This document shows, piece after piece, positions 1 through 7,202 of a stretch of 14,529 nt of DNA (positions are counted from its first letter, which is position 1; every line of letters begins with the position of its first letter). The DNA comes from Oscillospiraceae bacterium. GTDB lineage: Bacteria > Bacillota > Clostridia > Oscillospirales > Oscillospiraceae. The translations under genes and the position numbers were made by a program. The stretch lies in the NCBI GenBank assembly GCA_016296565.1, contig JAEDJB010000040.1, positions 1 to 14,529 of the forward strand, written 5' to 3'. The notes beneath the pieces were generated by a model. It made no database searches. It had not been told where the DNA came from and saw only the letters and a list, made by a program, of their open reading frames with translations.

Positions 1-19
1 CTTTCGTTGGTTGTTGAAA

Positions 20-1366
20 TCAGAAGCAGTAGGCCACGGGGTTCACCCGGCTGCTGCTGGAGCTGTTGAGCCACAGCTCAAAGTGCAGATGGTTGCCGGT
101 GGAGCTGCCGGTGGAGCCCACATAGCCGATGACCTGGCCCTGGCTCACGGAGGTGCCGGGGGACACGGCTCGGGAGGACATATGGGCGTACAGGGTCCGG
201 CTGCCGTCGCTGTGGGCGATGGTCACATAGTTTCCGTAGGAGGAACCGTAAGTAGAAATGATGACCACGCCGCTCTTGGCTGCCATGACGGGGGTGCCGG
301 CGGGGGCGGGCACGTCGCAGCCGCCGTGAAGCTCTCTGCCGTGGAAGGGGCAGTTTCTGTACCCGAAGGGGGAAGAAACCCGGGTGTACCCGGACAGGGG
401 CCACATGTAGCCGCCGCTGCCCACGGAGCCGGAACTACCAGAGCTGCTGCTGGAACCACCGGAACTGGAGCTGCTGGAGCTGCCCTGGTTCTTCTTGGCG
501 GCCTCTTCCGCGGCCTTTTTGGCTGCGGCCTCCGCCTCGGCCTTCTTCTTGGCCTCTTCCGCCTTCCGCTGGGCTTCCAGCTGGGCGGCGTAGGTGGCTT
601 CAGCCTGGGAGATCTGCTTGGCAACCGAAGCGGAGTCCTCCTCCACCTCGTGCATCTTCTGCTCGTAGATGTCGGCCTGGCTGTTGATCTGGGCAATCAG
701 CTGCTCCACCTGGGCCTGGTCGGCCTCCAGGTCAGCCTTCTGGGCGGTGAGGTTAGCCTTGGTTTCCTCTTCGGCGGCCTTGTTCTCCTCCAGGTCGGCC
801 TTGGCGTCTGCCACGGCCTGGCGGGCGGCGGCCAGCTCGTCCATGATCTGGTTGTCGTAGTCCACCACTTCGGCGATGGCGCTCACCCGGTCCAACAGGT
901 CGGAAAAGCTGCTGGCGTTAAAGAGGACGGACCAGTAGGAAATGTCTCCCCGCTCCTCCATGCTCCGCACGCGCTCGCAGAACTTGTCGTAATACTGGGC
1001 CTCTTTCTCCTGGGCCTCGGCCAGTTCCTCTTCCTTCAGGGCGATCATTTCGCCATATTTCTGGATGGCCTCCTCAGAGACGGTGATCTCCTGGCGGAGG
1101 ACGTTGATCTTTTCCTCCAGCAGGATCTTCTCGTCCAGGGCTGCGTCCTTGGAGCTGGCCAGCTTGTTCAGCTCTGCCTGAATCTCGGCCTTCTGGGCGC
1201 TGAGGGTGGAAGCCTGGTTCTTCAGGTTGTTGATCTGATCCTTGGTAACCGCTGCCTGGGCCTGGGGCACCACCACCGTCATTGCGCAGAACACCATGAC
1301 CACAGCCAGCACCAGCGCGCCGGCGCGGCGCAGACGGCCATGGAAATGTTTTGTTGCGTAGTGCAT
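20..1366 (-). CDS. Secreted coiled-coil M23 (LytM) murein hydrolase, EnvC/CwlO-like architecture
   Basis: Predicted extracellular peptidoglycan endopeptidase of 448 residues. Residues 1-38 form a Sec signal peptide (Arg-rich start, hydrophobic core, AQA-A cleavage motif). Residues ~40-250 are Glu/Lys/Ala/Gln-rich with heptad character, read as a long coiled coil. An Ala/Lys-rich stretch and a Ser/Gly linker (~295-320) follow, then a C-terminal M23 domain. The zinc-site motifs are intact: HGGCD (H347, D351), YAH (H395) and HLH (H426, H428), so it should be catalytically active rather than a degenerate EnvC-type activator. ATG at 1366 is preceded by GAGGTG 7 nt upstream. The gene is monocistronic as far as visible, with its own promoter and a WalR-like box. 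In this family the coiled coil often autoinhibits the enzyme or docks on FtsEX; that role is inferred, and no ftsEX is nearby. M23 assignment is firm, cellular role is not. Confidence 0.93.
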   Translation of the reverse strand: MHYATKHFHGRLRRAGALVLAVVMVFCAMTVVVPQAQAAVTKDQINNLKNQASTLSAQKAEIQAELNKLASSKDAALDEKILLEEKINVLRQEITVSEEAIQKYGEMIALKEEELAEAQEKEAQYYDKFCERVRSMEERGDISYWSVLFNASSFSDLLDRVSAIAEVVDYDNQIMDELAAARQAVADAKADLEENKAAEEETKANLTAQKADLEADQAQVEQLIAQINSQADIYEQKMHEVEEDSASVAKQISQAEATYAAQLEAQRKAEEAKKKAEAEAAAKKAAEEAAKKNQGSSSSSSSGGSSSSSGSSGSVGSGGYMWPLSGYTRVSSPFGYRNCPFHGRELHGGCDVPAPAGTPVMAAKSGVVIISTYGSSYGNYVTIAHSDGSRTLYAHMSSRAVSPGTSVSQGQVIGYVGSTGSSTGNHLHFELWLNSSSSSRVNPVAYCF

Positions 1367-1373
1367 GATGATT

Positions 1374-1379
1374 CACCTC
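1374..1379 (-). promoter_or_regulatory. Ribosome binding site of the M23 hydrolase gene
   Basis: On the minus strand GAGGTG lies 7 nt before the ATG at 1366. No other in-frame ATG/GTG between promoter and this site has a comparable site, so it fixes the start. Confidence 0.7.
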
Positions 1380-1400
1380 GTATTTTCTCTTGCTGCACAA

Positions 1401-1420
1401 AACGTGCCGGTTTGCACGTT
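1401..1420 (-). promoter_or_regulatory. Dyad at the 5' end of the M23 hydrolase transcript
   Basis: Perfect 7-bp inverted repeat AACGTGC-N6-GCACGTT. It starts at about +1 of the predicted transcript. It could be an operator for an unidentified repressor or a 5' stabilising hairpin in the mRNA. No known regulator motif is recognised. Confidence 0.45.
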
Positions 1421-1427
1421 CGGCTAC

Positions 1428-1456
1428 AGTATAACACACCTCCGGCAGTTCTGCAA
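1428..1456 (-). promoter_or_regulatory. Sigma-A-type promoter of the M23 hydrolase gene
   Basis: Minus strand TTGCAG (1456-1451), 17-bp spacer, TATACT (1433-1428), with a TG one base before the -10 hexamer (extended -10). Predicted start point is near 1421, giving a leader of about 55 nt. This is a near-consensus vegetative promoter. Confidence 0.8.
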
Positions 1457-1471
1457 GAAAGAGACAAAATA

Positions 1472-1488
1472 TTAACATTTCTGTAACA
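1472..1488 (-). promoter_or_regulatory. WalR (YycF)-like binding box upstream of the M23 hydrolase promoter
   Basis: Minus strand TGTTACAGAAATGTTAA is an exact match to the published WalR consensus TGTWAH-N5-TGTWAH. It lies 15 bp upstream of the -35 hexamer, about -51 to -67 from the predicted start, suited to activation. WalRK controls cell-wall hydrolase genes in Firmicutes, so motif and target agree. No walR is in the window. Confidence 0.6.
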
Positions 1489-1517
1489 AAACCCAGACTT
1501 TTCCCTTGAAAATCAGG

Positions 1518-1552
1518 GGGCGGAGCCGGAAAACCTCATTCCGGCCCCGCCC
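1518..1552 (-). terminator. Putative terminator hairpin after cysN
   Basis: A 14-bp inverted repeat (1518-1531 with 1539-1552, 7-nt loop) lies 12 bp beyond the cysN stop. In the minus-strand RNA the single mismatch becomes a G-U pair. After the stem the minus strand reads CCTGATTTTC, a weak U tract, while six A residues precede it. On the plus strand the same hairpin is followed by T6, so the better terminator faces against the flanking genes. It probably ends the sulfate operon before the M23 promoter. Confidence 0.55.
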
Positions 1553-1564
1553 TTTTTTGAAGAA

Positions 1565-3181
1565 TCAATAGAAGGAATAGTTTACCATGTTTTCGTACAG
1601 GGACCGGTCCTCTGCCGGGCCGCCCTCCCGCAGATCCAGAAGGGCTCTGCCGTGCATCTTCTCCCGCAGGCCGGCCTCCGTGCCGGCATCCAGACGGTCT
1701 CCCGGCAGAATGGTAATCAGCCCCGCCTGCCACAGAAGCTCAGCGGCGAAGATCAGCTGCTCCCCGCCGGCCTGGACGGTCATGGTGTGCAGGCCCCGGC
1801 TGAGCAGCTCCCCTTCGATCTGCCCGGCCGATTTCCCGTCCTGGGCCAGGATCACCAGGGGGGACTGGCCCAGGTGCCTGGCCCGGAGGGCGGGGGTGAT
1901 CTTCTTCTCCCGTCCCCCCTGGGCGCTGGAAACTTCCTGGATGACGCCGCAGGCGCTGGTGGCGTTGGTGAGGCGGTCAATGAGGATCAGCTCCCCCAGG
2001 GTTCGGTGGCTGGAAAACAGGTCGGCAACGATGGGCTGGGACAGCTCGATGACGCACAGGGCGATCTCGTTTTTCTGGAGATTCCCGGCGGTTCTGTGCT
2101 CCCCGGTGTTCACGTCCACCACGTATTTGATCTCCGTGATGGTCCCCGGGATCATCTGGGTGCCCGCTTTCACAAACATGGTCCGGCTGCCCGACAGGGT
2201 CTCGTCGTCCATCCACAGGAGCATGGCCTCGATCCGGCTGGAGACCTTCAGCTGGGTGTCCTTCACCAGCACGCAGCCCCGGGAAATGTCCACCTCCCGG
2301 TCCAGCTGAACGGTGACCGGCTGGCCGGCTGACGCCCTCTGGCTCTCCCGGTCCCCCACCAGGATGGTCTTGACTCCCGCCTGGGTGCCGCTGGGCAGGA
2401 CCGTAATCTGGTCCCCCACCGCCAGCGCCCCGGACTCGATCTGTCCCTGGAAGCCCCGGAAGGTGTGGTCCGGCCGGCAGACCCGCTGGACCGGCAGGTA
2501 AAAGCCCTCCTCCTGGCTGGGGCTGTCCACCCGGACTGTCTCCAGGTGGGCCAGCAGCGGGCCGCCGTCGTACCAGGGCATATCAGGAGATGACCTGGTC
2601 ACGTTAGCCCCCTCGGTGGCCGAGAGGGGGATGATCTTTACGTTCTCCAGACCAAGCTCCTCCCGCAGCTGGTCGATCTGCCCCTTGATTTCCTGGAACC
2701 GGGCCTGGCTGTAGTCCACCAGGTCCATTTTGTTCACCGCAAACACAAAGGCCCGGATGCCCATGAGGGCGCAGATGCGGGCGTGGCGGCGGGTCTGGAC
2801 CAGGACCCCCTTGGAGGCGTCCACCAGGATCACCGCCAGGTCCGCAAAGGAGGCTCCCACCGCCATGTTGCGGGTGTACTCCTCGTGGCCGGGGGTGTCC
2901 GCCACGATGAAGCTCCGCCGGTCGGTGGTAAAGTACCGGTAGGCCACGTCGATGGTGATGCCCTGCTCCCGCTCAGCCATGAGGCCGTCCAGCAGCAGGG
3001 AGTAATCCAGCTTGCCCCCCCGGGAGCCCACCTTGCTGTCCAGCTCCAAGGCCTGCTCCTGGTCGGTATACAGGAGCTTGGTGTCATACAGGATGTGGCC
3101 GATCAGGGTGGATTTGCCGTCGTCCACGCTCCCGCAGGTGATAAATTTCAGCAGGCCGTTTGCCGCTTGATCCTTTCCCAT
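1565..3181 (-). CDS. cysN: Sulfate adenylyltransferase large subunit (GTPase), with a degenerate APS-kinase-like tail
   Basis: GTP-hydrolysing subunit of ATP sulfurylase. With CysD it makes adenosine 5'-phosphosulfate (APS) from ATP and sulfate in the cytoplasm. It has 538 residues, longer than the ~475 of E. coli CysN. Visible GTPase motifs are G1 GSVDDGKST (17-25), G3 DTPGH (95-99) and G4 NKMD (150-153), followed by EF-Tu-like beta domains to ~425. The extra ~110 C-terminal residues align by eye with the APS-kinase part of CysNC fusions: a decayed P-loop (DGKS, 448-451), an LLSRGLHT segment, and QAGLITILP (485-493) resembling the ADAGLIVL block. The nucleotide loop and DNVR-type motif are lost, so kinase activity is not expected. 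The ATG overlaps the cysD stop as TGATG, indicating translational coupling. It is the last gene of the operon. Confidence 0.93.
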   Translation of the reverse strand: MGKDQAANGLLKFITCGSVDDGKSTLIGHILYDTKLLYTDQEQALELDSKVGSRGGKLDYSLLLDGLMAEREQGITIDVAYRYFTTDRRSFIVADTPGHEEYTRNMAVGASFADLAVILVDASKGVLVQTRRHARICALMGIRAFVFAVNKMDLVDYSQARFQEIKGQIDQLREELGLENVKIIPLSATEGANVTRSSPDMPWYDGGPLLAHLETVRVDSPSQEEGFYLPVQRVCRPDHTFRGFQGQIESGALAVGDQITVLPSGTQAGVKTILVGDRESQRASAGQPVTVQLDREVDISRGCVLVKDTQLKVSSRIEAMLLWMDDETLSGSRTMFVKAGTQMIPGTITEIKYVVDVNTGEHRTAGNLQKNEIALCVIELSQPIVADLFSSHRTLGELILIDRLTNATSACGVIQEVSSAQGGREKKITPALRARHLGQSPLVILAQDGKSAGQIEGELLSRGLHTMTVQAGGEQLIFAAELLWQAGLITILPGDRLDAGTEAGLREKMHGRALLDLREGGPAEDRSLYENMVNYSFY

Positions 3182-4083
3182 CAGAAATACCCCTCCCGTT
3201 TCCGTTTTTCCATGCTGGCCTCTCCGCCGTCCTTGTCAATGACCCGGCTGGTGCGCTCCGAGGTCACGGCGCTGAGGGTCTCCTCGATGATGGCGTCCAG
3301 GGTGTCCGCCTGGGACTCTACCCCGCCGGTGAGGGGGTAACAGCCCAGGGTGCGGAAGCGAACCTTTTTCAGCTCCGGCGTTTCCCCGGGGAGCAGCCGC
3401 ATCCGGTCGTCGTCTACCATAATATAGTTGCCGTCCCGCAGGACCACCGGCCGCTCCTTGGCAAAGTACAGGGGGACGATCTCAATGCCCTCCTGGCGGA
3501 TGTACTGCCAGATGTCCTTCTCCGTCCAGTTGGAGATGGGGAACACCCGGATGCTCTCCCCCTTGTGGATGCGGGTGTTGTAGAGCTTCCACATCTCCGG
3601 GCGCTGCTTTTTGGGGTCCCAGGCCTGCTCGGCGTTGCGGAAGGAGAAGATGCGCTCCTTGGCCCGGGACTTTTCCTCGTCCCGCCGGCCGCCGCCGAAG
3701 GCGGCGGTGAAGCCGTATTGGGTGAGGGCCTGCTTCAGAGCCTGGGTTTTCATAATGTCCGTGTAGGCCGAGCCGTGGTCAAAGGGGTTGATCCCCTGCT
3801 CGATCCCTTCCTCGTTGCGATAGACCAGCATATCCAGCCCATACTTTTCCGCCACATGGTCCCGGAACTGGATCATCTCCTTGAACTTCCAGGTGGTGTC
3901 GATATGCATAAAGGGGAACGGCGGCTTCTCCGGATAAAAGGCCTTGAGGGCCAGGTGCAGCAGCACGGAGCTGTCCTTTCCGATGGAGTACAGCATGACA
4001 GGCTTCTCACATTCGGCGGCCACCTCCCGGATAATGTAGATAGCCTCAGCCTCCAATTTTTCCAGATGGGACAGTTCTCCCAT
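3181..4083 (-). CDS. cysD: Sulfate adenylyltransferase small (catalytic) subunit
   Basis: Catalytic PP-loop subunit of the CysDN ATP sulfurylase that converts sulfate and ATP to APS and pyrophosphate. It is 300 residues from the chosen start, close to E. coli CysD (302). The pyrophosphate-binding loop is seen as YSIGKDSSVLLHLAL near residue 50. Other family blocks are FPFMHIDTTWKF, FGGGRRDEEKSRAKERIFSFR and FPISNWTEKDIWQYI. An in-frame ATG at 4128 would add 15 residues but overlaps aprB and lacks a ribosome site. ATG 4083 has AAAGGAGGGA just upstream and gives the usual N-terminus (ELSHLEKLEAEAIYIIREV). It lies 16 bp after aprB and shares TGATG with cysN. The function call is firm. Confidence 0.96.
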   Translation of the reverse strand: MGELSHLEKLEAEAIYIIREVAAECEKPVMLYSIGKDSSVLLHLALKAFYPEKPPFPFMHIDTTWKFKEMIQFRDHVAEKYGLDMLVYRNEEGIEQGINPFDHGSAYTDIMKTQALKQALTQYGFTAAFGGGRRDEEKSRAKERIFSFRNAEQAWDPKKQRPEMWKLYNTRIHKGESIRVFPISNWTEKDIWQYIRQEGIEIVPLYFAKERPVVLRDGNYIMVDDDRMRLLPGETPELKKVRFRTLGCYPLTGGVESQADTLDAIIEETLSAVTSERTSRVIDKDGGEASMEKRKREGYF

Positions 4084-4090
4084 GGGGTGA

Positions 4091-4100
4091 TCCCTCCTTT
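4091..4100 (-). promoter_or_regulatory. Ribosome binding site deciding the cysD start
   Basis: Minus strand AAAGGAGGGA, with the AGGAGG core 9 nt before ATG 4083 and overlapping the first base of the aprB stop region. It favours 4083 over the upstream in-frame ATG at 4128. Confidence 0.8.
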
Positions 4101-4414
4101 TAATATTTGTTGGCATTTCGCCGGTCAACGGTGATGGTGATGGGGTCGGCTCCCCTTCTTCGGATGATCCAGGTTTGCAGGTCCCCCTGGGACTTGGTCT
4201 GCATCAGGTTTCCCCGGCCGCCGATGTCCGCCCCTAAGAAGTAGGAGATGGCCTCGTGGCGGCACTCCTTCAGGCAGGAGGCGCAGCCCCAGCACTCCTC
4301 CGGGTGCTTTAAGTAGGCGGTGCCGTCCGGCCGGCGCTTGATCAGGTTGCCGGGGCAGACCTCGGCGCAGCTTCCGCAGCCGGCGCAGGCGCTCTGCTCA
4401 ATGAGAATGCTCAT
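4100..4414 (-). CDS. aprB: APS reductase beta subunit, short 2x[4Fe-4S] ferredoxin-type
   Basis: Electron-transfer subunit that passes electrons to the FAD of AprA for reduction of APS to sulfite and AMP. It has 104 residues. Two cluster motifs are complete: C10-x2-C13-x2-C16-x3-C20-P and C41-W-x-C44-x2-C47-x3-C51. The ECWGCxSC signature with Trp42 is characteristic of AprB rather than a generic ferredoxin. In the second motif Arg replaces the usual Pro after the last Cys. Dissimilatory AprB is about 150 residues with a long C-terminal tail that wraps AprA; here only ~50 residues follow the second cluster. ATG 4414 lies inside the end of aprA (17-bp overlap) with AAAGGAGAGG upstream, so the two are coupled. 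The electron donor is unknown; no qmo genes are present. Confidence 0.88.
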   Translation of the reverse strand: MSILIEQSACAGCGSCAEVCPGNLIKRRPDGTAYLKHPEECWGCASCLKECRHEAISYFLGADIGGRGNLMQTKSQGDLQTWIIRRRGADPITITVDRRNANKY

Positions 4415-6092
4415 AGGAAACCTCTCCTTTCACCAGGGGGCGGTGGAACACCTGGATTTTGCCATCCACCAGCTTGGAGTTGACGTAGTATTCGCAGGCC
4501 GCGTCCTTCTCCGGGTAGTCTGTGTTCACCCCGAAGCCAGGCCAGCGGGTCTCCTTCCGGTCCAGCAGGTGGGCGATGAGGGACTGGCAGACCACCAGGC
4601 GCTCCCGCAGCTCAAAGATGTGGACCAGGTCGTCCATATCCTCCGCCCGGAGCCGGCCGGCCAGGTCCGTCAGCAGCCCGATCCGCTCCCGGGCCAGGGC
4701 CAGCTGCCGGGCGTTGTAGCGGTAAGCGGTGCGGATGCCGCCGGCGTACTCGTCCATCACCTTCTGCATGGCCTCCTCCAACTGGAACACGTCGTAGCCG
4801 GTGTTCTCCTTTTGGGAGAGGTGGGCTTCATAGGTTTCCAGCACAGGCTTGGCCGCCTGGGAAAGGGCCTGGTCAGAGAGCGGAGGAAGGGTGTTCTGAT
4901 CCTCCAGGAAGGCCAAAGCGGCCAGCTTTCCCTCCGCCAGGGCCCCGGTGACGAATTTTTTCGGCGCGCCCCCGGCCACGTCCCCGGCGGCGTACAGGCC
5001 CCGGAGGGTGGTGCGGCGCTGGCTGTCCACCCAGTAGCCGCTGCCGGTGTGGCCGCCCACGATGTAGGGCTCGGTCCCCTCCACCTCCACGTTTTGCTGG
5101 GAGGGGAGCTTGCCGCTCTCCAGCCATTTTAAGGTCTGGCTGGGGGCCATGTTCAGGTAAGCCCGGAGCAGGTCCTGGTCCTGCTCCGAGGTACACCCTT
5201 CGGTGCGCAGATAACAGGGACCCCGGCCCTCGTGGGCTTCGTTGGTGGTGCCGTAGGCCCGGCCGGAGGTGGACAGGCCGTACTTCTTCTCATACACCTC
5301 GCCCAGGCCGTTGATCTCCTTGGCTCCCACCCCCAGGGCGATGGTGCCGGTGGGGGCGATGGTGTCCTTGCACCGCTGGGCCACAAAGCGCATCTCAAAG
5401 CTGGTCATCTCCGCCCCGGCCCGGATGCCCATGGCGTAGCCCGCGCCGGTGTTGAAGGGGGGATACCACATCTTGTGGCGGGAAAACCCGGGGTTGTTGG
5501 GCCGGTACAGGCCCGCCGCGCCGCCGGTGGCGCAGAGGACACCCCGGGCGGCGATCACATAGGCGGTTTCCGTATGGACGGAAAAGCCCACCGCGCCGCA
5601 CACCCGGCCGTCCTGGGTGAGATAGTCGGTGATGTTCACGTGGTTCAGAACTGTGACGTTCTCAAACTGTTTCACCTGCCGGGCCAGGATGGGCTTGATG
5701 TTTTCCCCATTGATCTTAATGTTCTGCTTGCCACGGGAAACATAGTTTCCCTGGGCATCCTTCTGGATCACCAGGCCCATGGTCTCCAGGTCCGCTGTGG
5801 CCTCGTTAAACTCCCCGGCCATGGACAGGACCAGGTCATCCCGGATGATGCCCTCCGCGTCCCAGCGGACAAACTCAAGATAGTCCTTGGTGGTCTGTCC
5901 CTGGGTGATGTAAGCGTTGATGGCGTTGACCCCAGCGGCCAGACAGCCGCTGCGCTTGATGTTGGCCTTCTCTACCACCAGAATGCGCAGGTCCGGGGCC
6001 TGCCGGGCCGCCGTAATGGCGGCGTAGCAGCCCGCGGTCCCTCCGCCGATGATGAGCAGGTCGGTGGTCAGAGTCTTTTGCTTCACTTCCAT
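4398..6092 (-). CDS. aprA: APS reductase alpha subunit (FAD flavoprotein)
   Basis: Catalytic flavoprotein of the fumarate reductase/AprA superfamily, predicted to reduce APS to sulfite and AMP. It has 564 residues, shorter than the ~620-660 of dissimilatory AprA. The N-terminal dinucleotide fold shows IIGGGTAGCYAA (G16, G18, G21) and VVEKANIKRSG. AprA-specific blocks include GCLAAGVNAINAYI, GYAMGIRAGAEMTSFEMRF, RCKDTIAPTGT, VGGHTGSGYWVDS and GLYAAGDVAGG. Its direct neighbours, aprB downstream and the sulfate transporter and cysDN around it, argue for APS reductase and against a succinate/fumarate enzyme. The start at 6092 has AAGGAGAAC just upstream and lies 21 bp after cysA. No cysH-type thioredoxin-dependent reductase is present, so this enzyme appears to do the assimilatory step. 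Confidence 0.92.
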   Translation of the reverse strand: MEVKQKTLTTDLLIIGGGTAGCYAAITAARQAPDLRILVVEKANIKRSGCLAAGVNAINAYITQGQTTKDYLEFVRWDAEGIIRDDLVLSMAGEFNEATADLETMGLVIQKDAQGNYVSRGKQNIKINGENIKPILARQVKQFENVTVLNHVNITDYLTQDGRVCGAVGFSVHTETAYVIAARGVLCATGGAAGLYRPNNPGFSRHKMWYPPFNTGAGYAMGIRAGAEMTSFEMRFVAQRCKDTIAPTGTIALGVGAKEINGLGEVYEKKYGLSTSGRAYGTTNEAHEGRGPCYLRTEGCTSEQDQDLLRAYLNMAPSQTLKWLESGKLPSQQNVEVEGTEPYIVGGHTGSGYWVDSQRRTTLRGLYAAGDVAGGAPKKFVTGALAEGKLAALAFLEDQNTLPPLSDQALSQAAKPVLETYEAHLSQKENTGYDVFQLEEAMQKVMDEYAGGIRTAYRYNARQLALARERIGLLTDLAGRLRAEDMDDLVHIFELRERLVVCQSLIAHLLDRKETRWPGFGVNTDYPEKDAACEYYVNSKLVDGKIQVFHRPLVKGEVSYEHSH

Positions 6093-6113
6093 GTTCTCCT
6101 TTCGGCCCTTCCG

Positions 6114-7187
6114 TTAAATGATAACGCTCTCTCTCTTCAGAGACTGGTTGTCGGCCAGGGTGATCTTGTCCCCGTCGATGATGAACAGGCGGTGGATAAA
6201 CACATCCACGGTCTCCCCGATCTGCACCGGCGGGTCGTTAATGCTCCGGATGGCCGAGAGCAGATTGCCGTGGAGGAGCACCCGGATCTCCAGGCTGCTG
6301 CCCCGGAAGATGATGTCCTGGACCACGCCCTCCTCGGCGGACTTTTTAAACTGCACGTTCTCGCCCTTTTTATAGATGCTGATGAACTCCGGCCGCAGGA
6401 TGGCCTCGGTATCAGGCCCCTCCGCTCCAAAGTACTGGAACTCGTGGTAGTTCTTCACCGGGATGGAGTTGCCCAGGAACCGGGCCACAAAGGAGGTGGC
6501 GGGGTTGCTGTAAAGCTCCTGGGGGGTCCCGTCCTGCTCCACCCGGCCCTGGTTGGTGACGATGATGTCGTCGGCCACCTCAATGGCCTCGTCCTGGTCG
6601 TGGGTAACGAAAATGCTGGTGATGTGCAGCTGAGTAATCATCTCCCGCAGCCAGGTGCGCAGCTCCAGCCGCACCTTGGCGTCGATGGCGGCGAAGGGCT
6701 CATCCAGCAGCAGAAGCTGAGGGTTGGGGGCCAGAGCCCGGGCAAAGGCCACTCTCTGCCGCTGGCCGCCGGAGAGCTGGCTGGGGTAGCGCTTCTCCAG
6801 CCCTTCGCAGTTGATGAGCTTCAGCAGCTCCCGCACCCGCTGGTCGATCTCCTCCTTGCTGGCTTTCTTCACCCGCAGGCCGAAGGCAATGTTGTCATAG
6901 ACGGTCATGTACCGGAACAGGGCGTAGTTCTGAAAGACGAACCCGATGCCCCGCTCGCTGCCGGGGATGTTGTTGACCACCTTGCCGTCAATGAGGATCT
7001 CCCCGGAGTCCGGGTTCTCCAGCCCCGCGATCATCCGCAGGATAGTGGTCTTGCCGCTGCCGCTGGGGCCCAGCAAAGCCACCAGCCGGCCTTTGGGAAT
7101 GGCGAAATTGATATCCTTGGAGGCCTGAAAGTCTCCAAAGTGTTTGTTAATGTGTCTCAGCTCCACATAGCTTGTGTTTTCCTGCAT
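6114..7187 (-). CDS. cysA: Sulfate/thiosulfate ABC transporter ATP-binding protein
   Basis: ATPase that powers sulfate import on the cytoplasmic side of the CysTW channel. It has 357 residues, normal for CysA. Motifs seen are Walker A GPSGSGKTT (40-48), Q-loop Q86, signature LSGGQRQR (138-145), Walker B LLLLDEP (158-164) and switch His196 in VTHDQDEA. The ABC part includes the CysA-like phrase HINKHFGDFQA. Residues ~235-357 form a TOBE-like regulatory domain (LRPEFISIY, followed by beta-strand-rich sequence). It lies 15 bp after cysW with AAAGGAGGG before the ATG. Molybdate or another oxyanion is possible from the ATPase alone, but the adjacent cysDN and apr genes make sulfate by far the likeliest substrate. 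Confidence 0.95.
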   Translation of the reverse strand: MQENTSYVELRHINKHFGDFQASKDINFAIPKGRLVALLGPSGSGKTTILRMIAGLENPDSGEILIDGKVVNNIPGSERGIGFVFQNYALFRYMTVYDNIAFGLRVKKASKEEIDQRVRELLKLINCEGLEKRYPSQLSGGQRQRVAFARALAPNPQLLLLDEPFAAIDAKVRLELRTWLREMITQLHITSIFVTHDQDEAIEVADDIIVTNQGRVEQDGTPQELYSNPATSFVARFLGNSIPVKNYHEFQYFGAEGPDTEAILRPEFISIYKKGENVQFKKSAEEGVVQDIIFRGSSLEIRVLLHGNLLSAIRSINDPPVQIGETVDVFIHRLFIIDGDKITLADNQSLKRESVII

Positions 7188-7202
7188 GACTTTCCCTCCT
7201 TT

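Noticed and set aside
400..490. Short tandem repeat in the M23 hydrolase gene
   Set aside because: It encodes the Ser/Gly linker; low complexity of a flexible linker explains it, with no direct-repeat array or CRISPR-like spacing.
11..1486. A 491-codon open frame on the plus strand opposite the M23 hydrolase gene
   Set aside because: It mirrors the coiled coil and Ser/Gly linker as Leu/Gly/Ala-rich sequence and has no domain; the minus-strand gene has a signal peptide, catalytic motifs and promoter.
4084..4128. Upstream in-frame ATG giving a longer CysD
   Set aside because: It overlaps the end of aprB, lacks a ribosome site, and the extra residues (MTGEMPTNIKRRDHP) do not resemble the CysD N-terminus; ATG 4083 has an excellent site.
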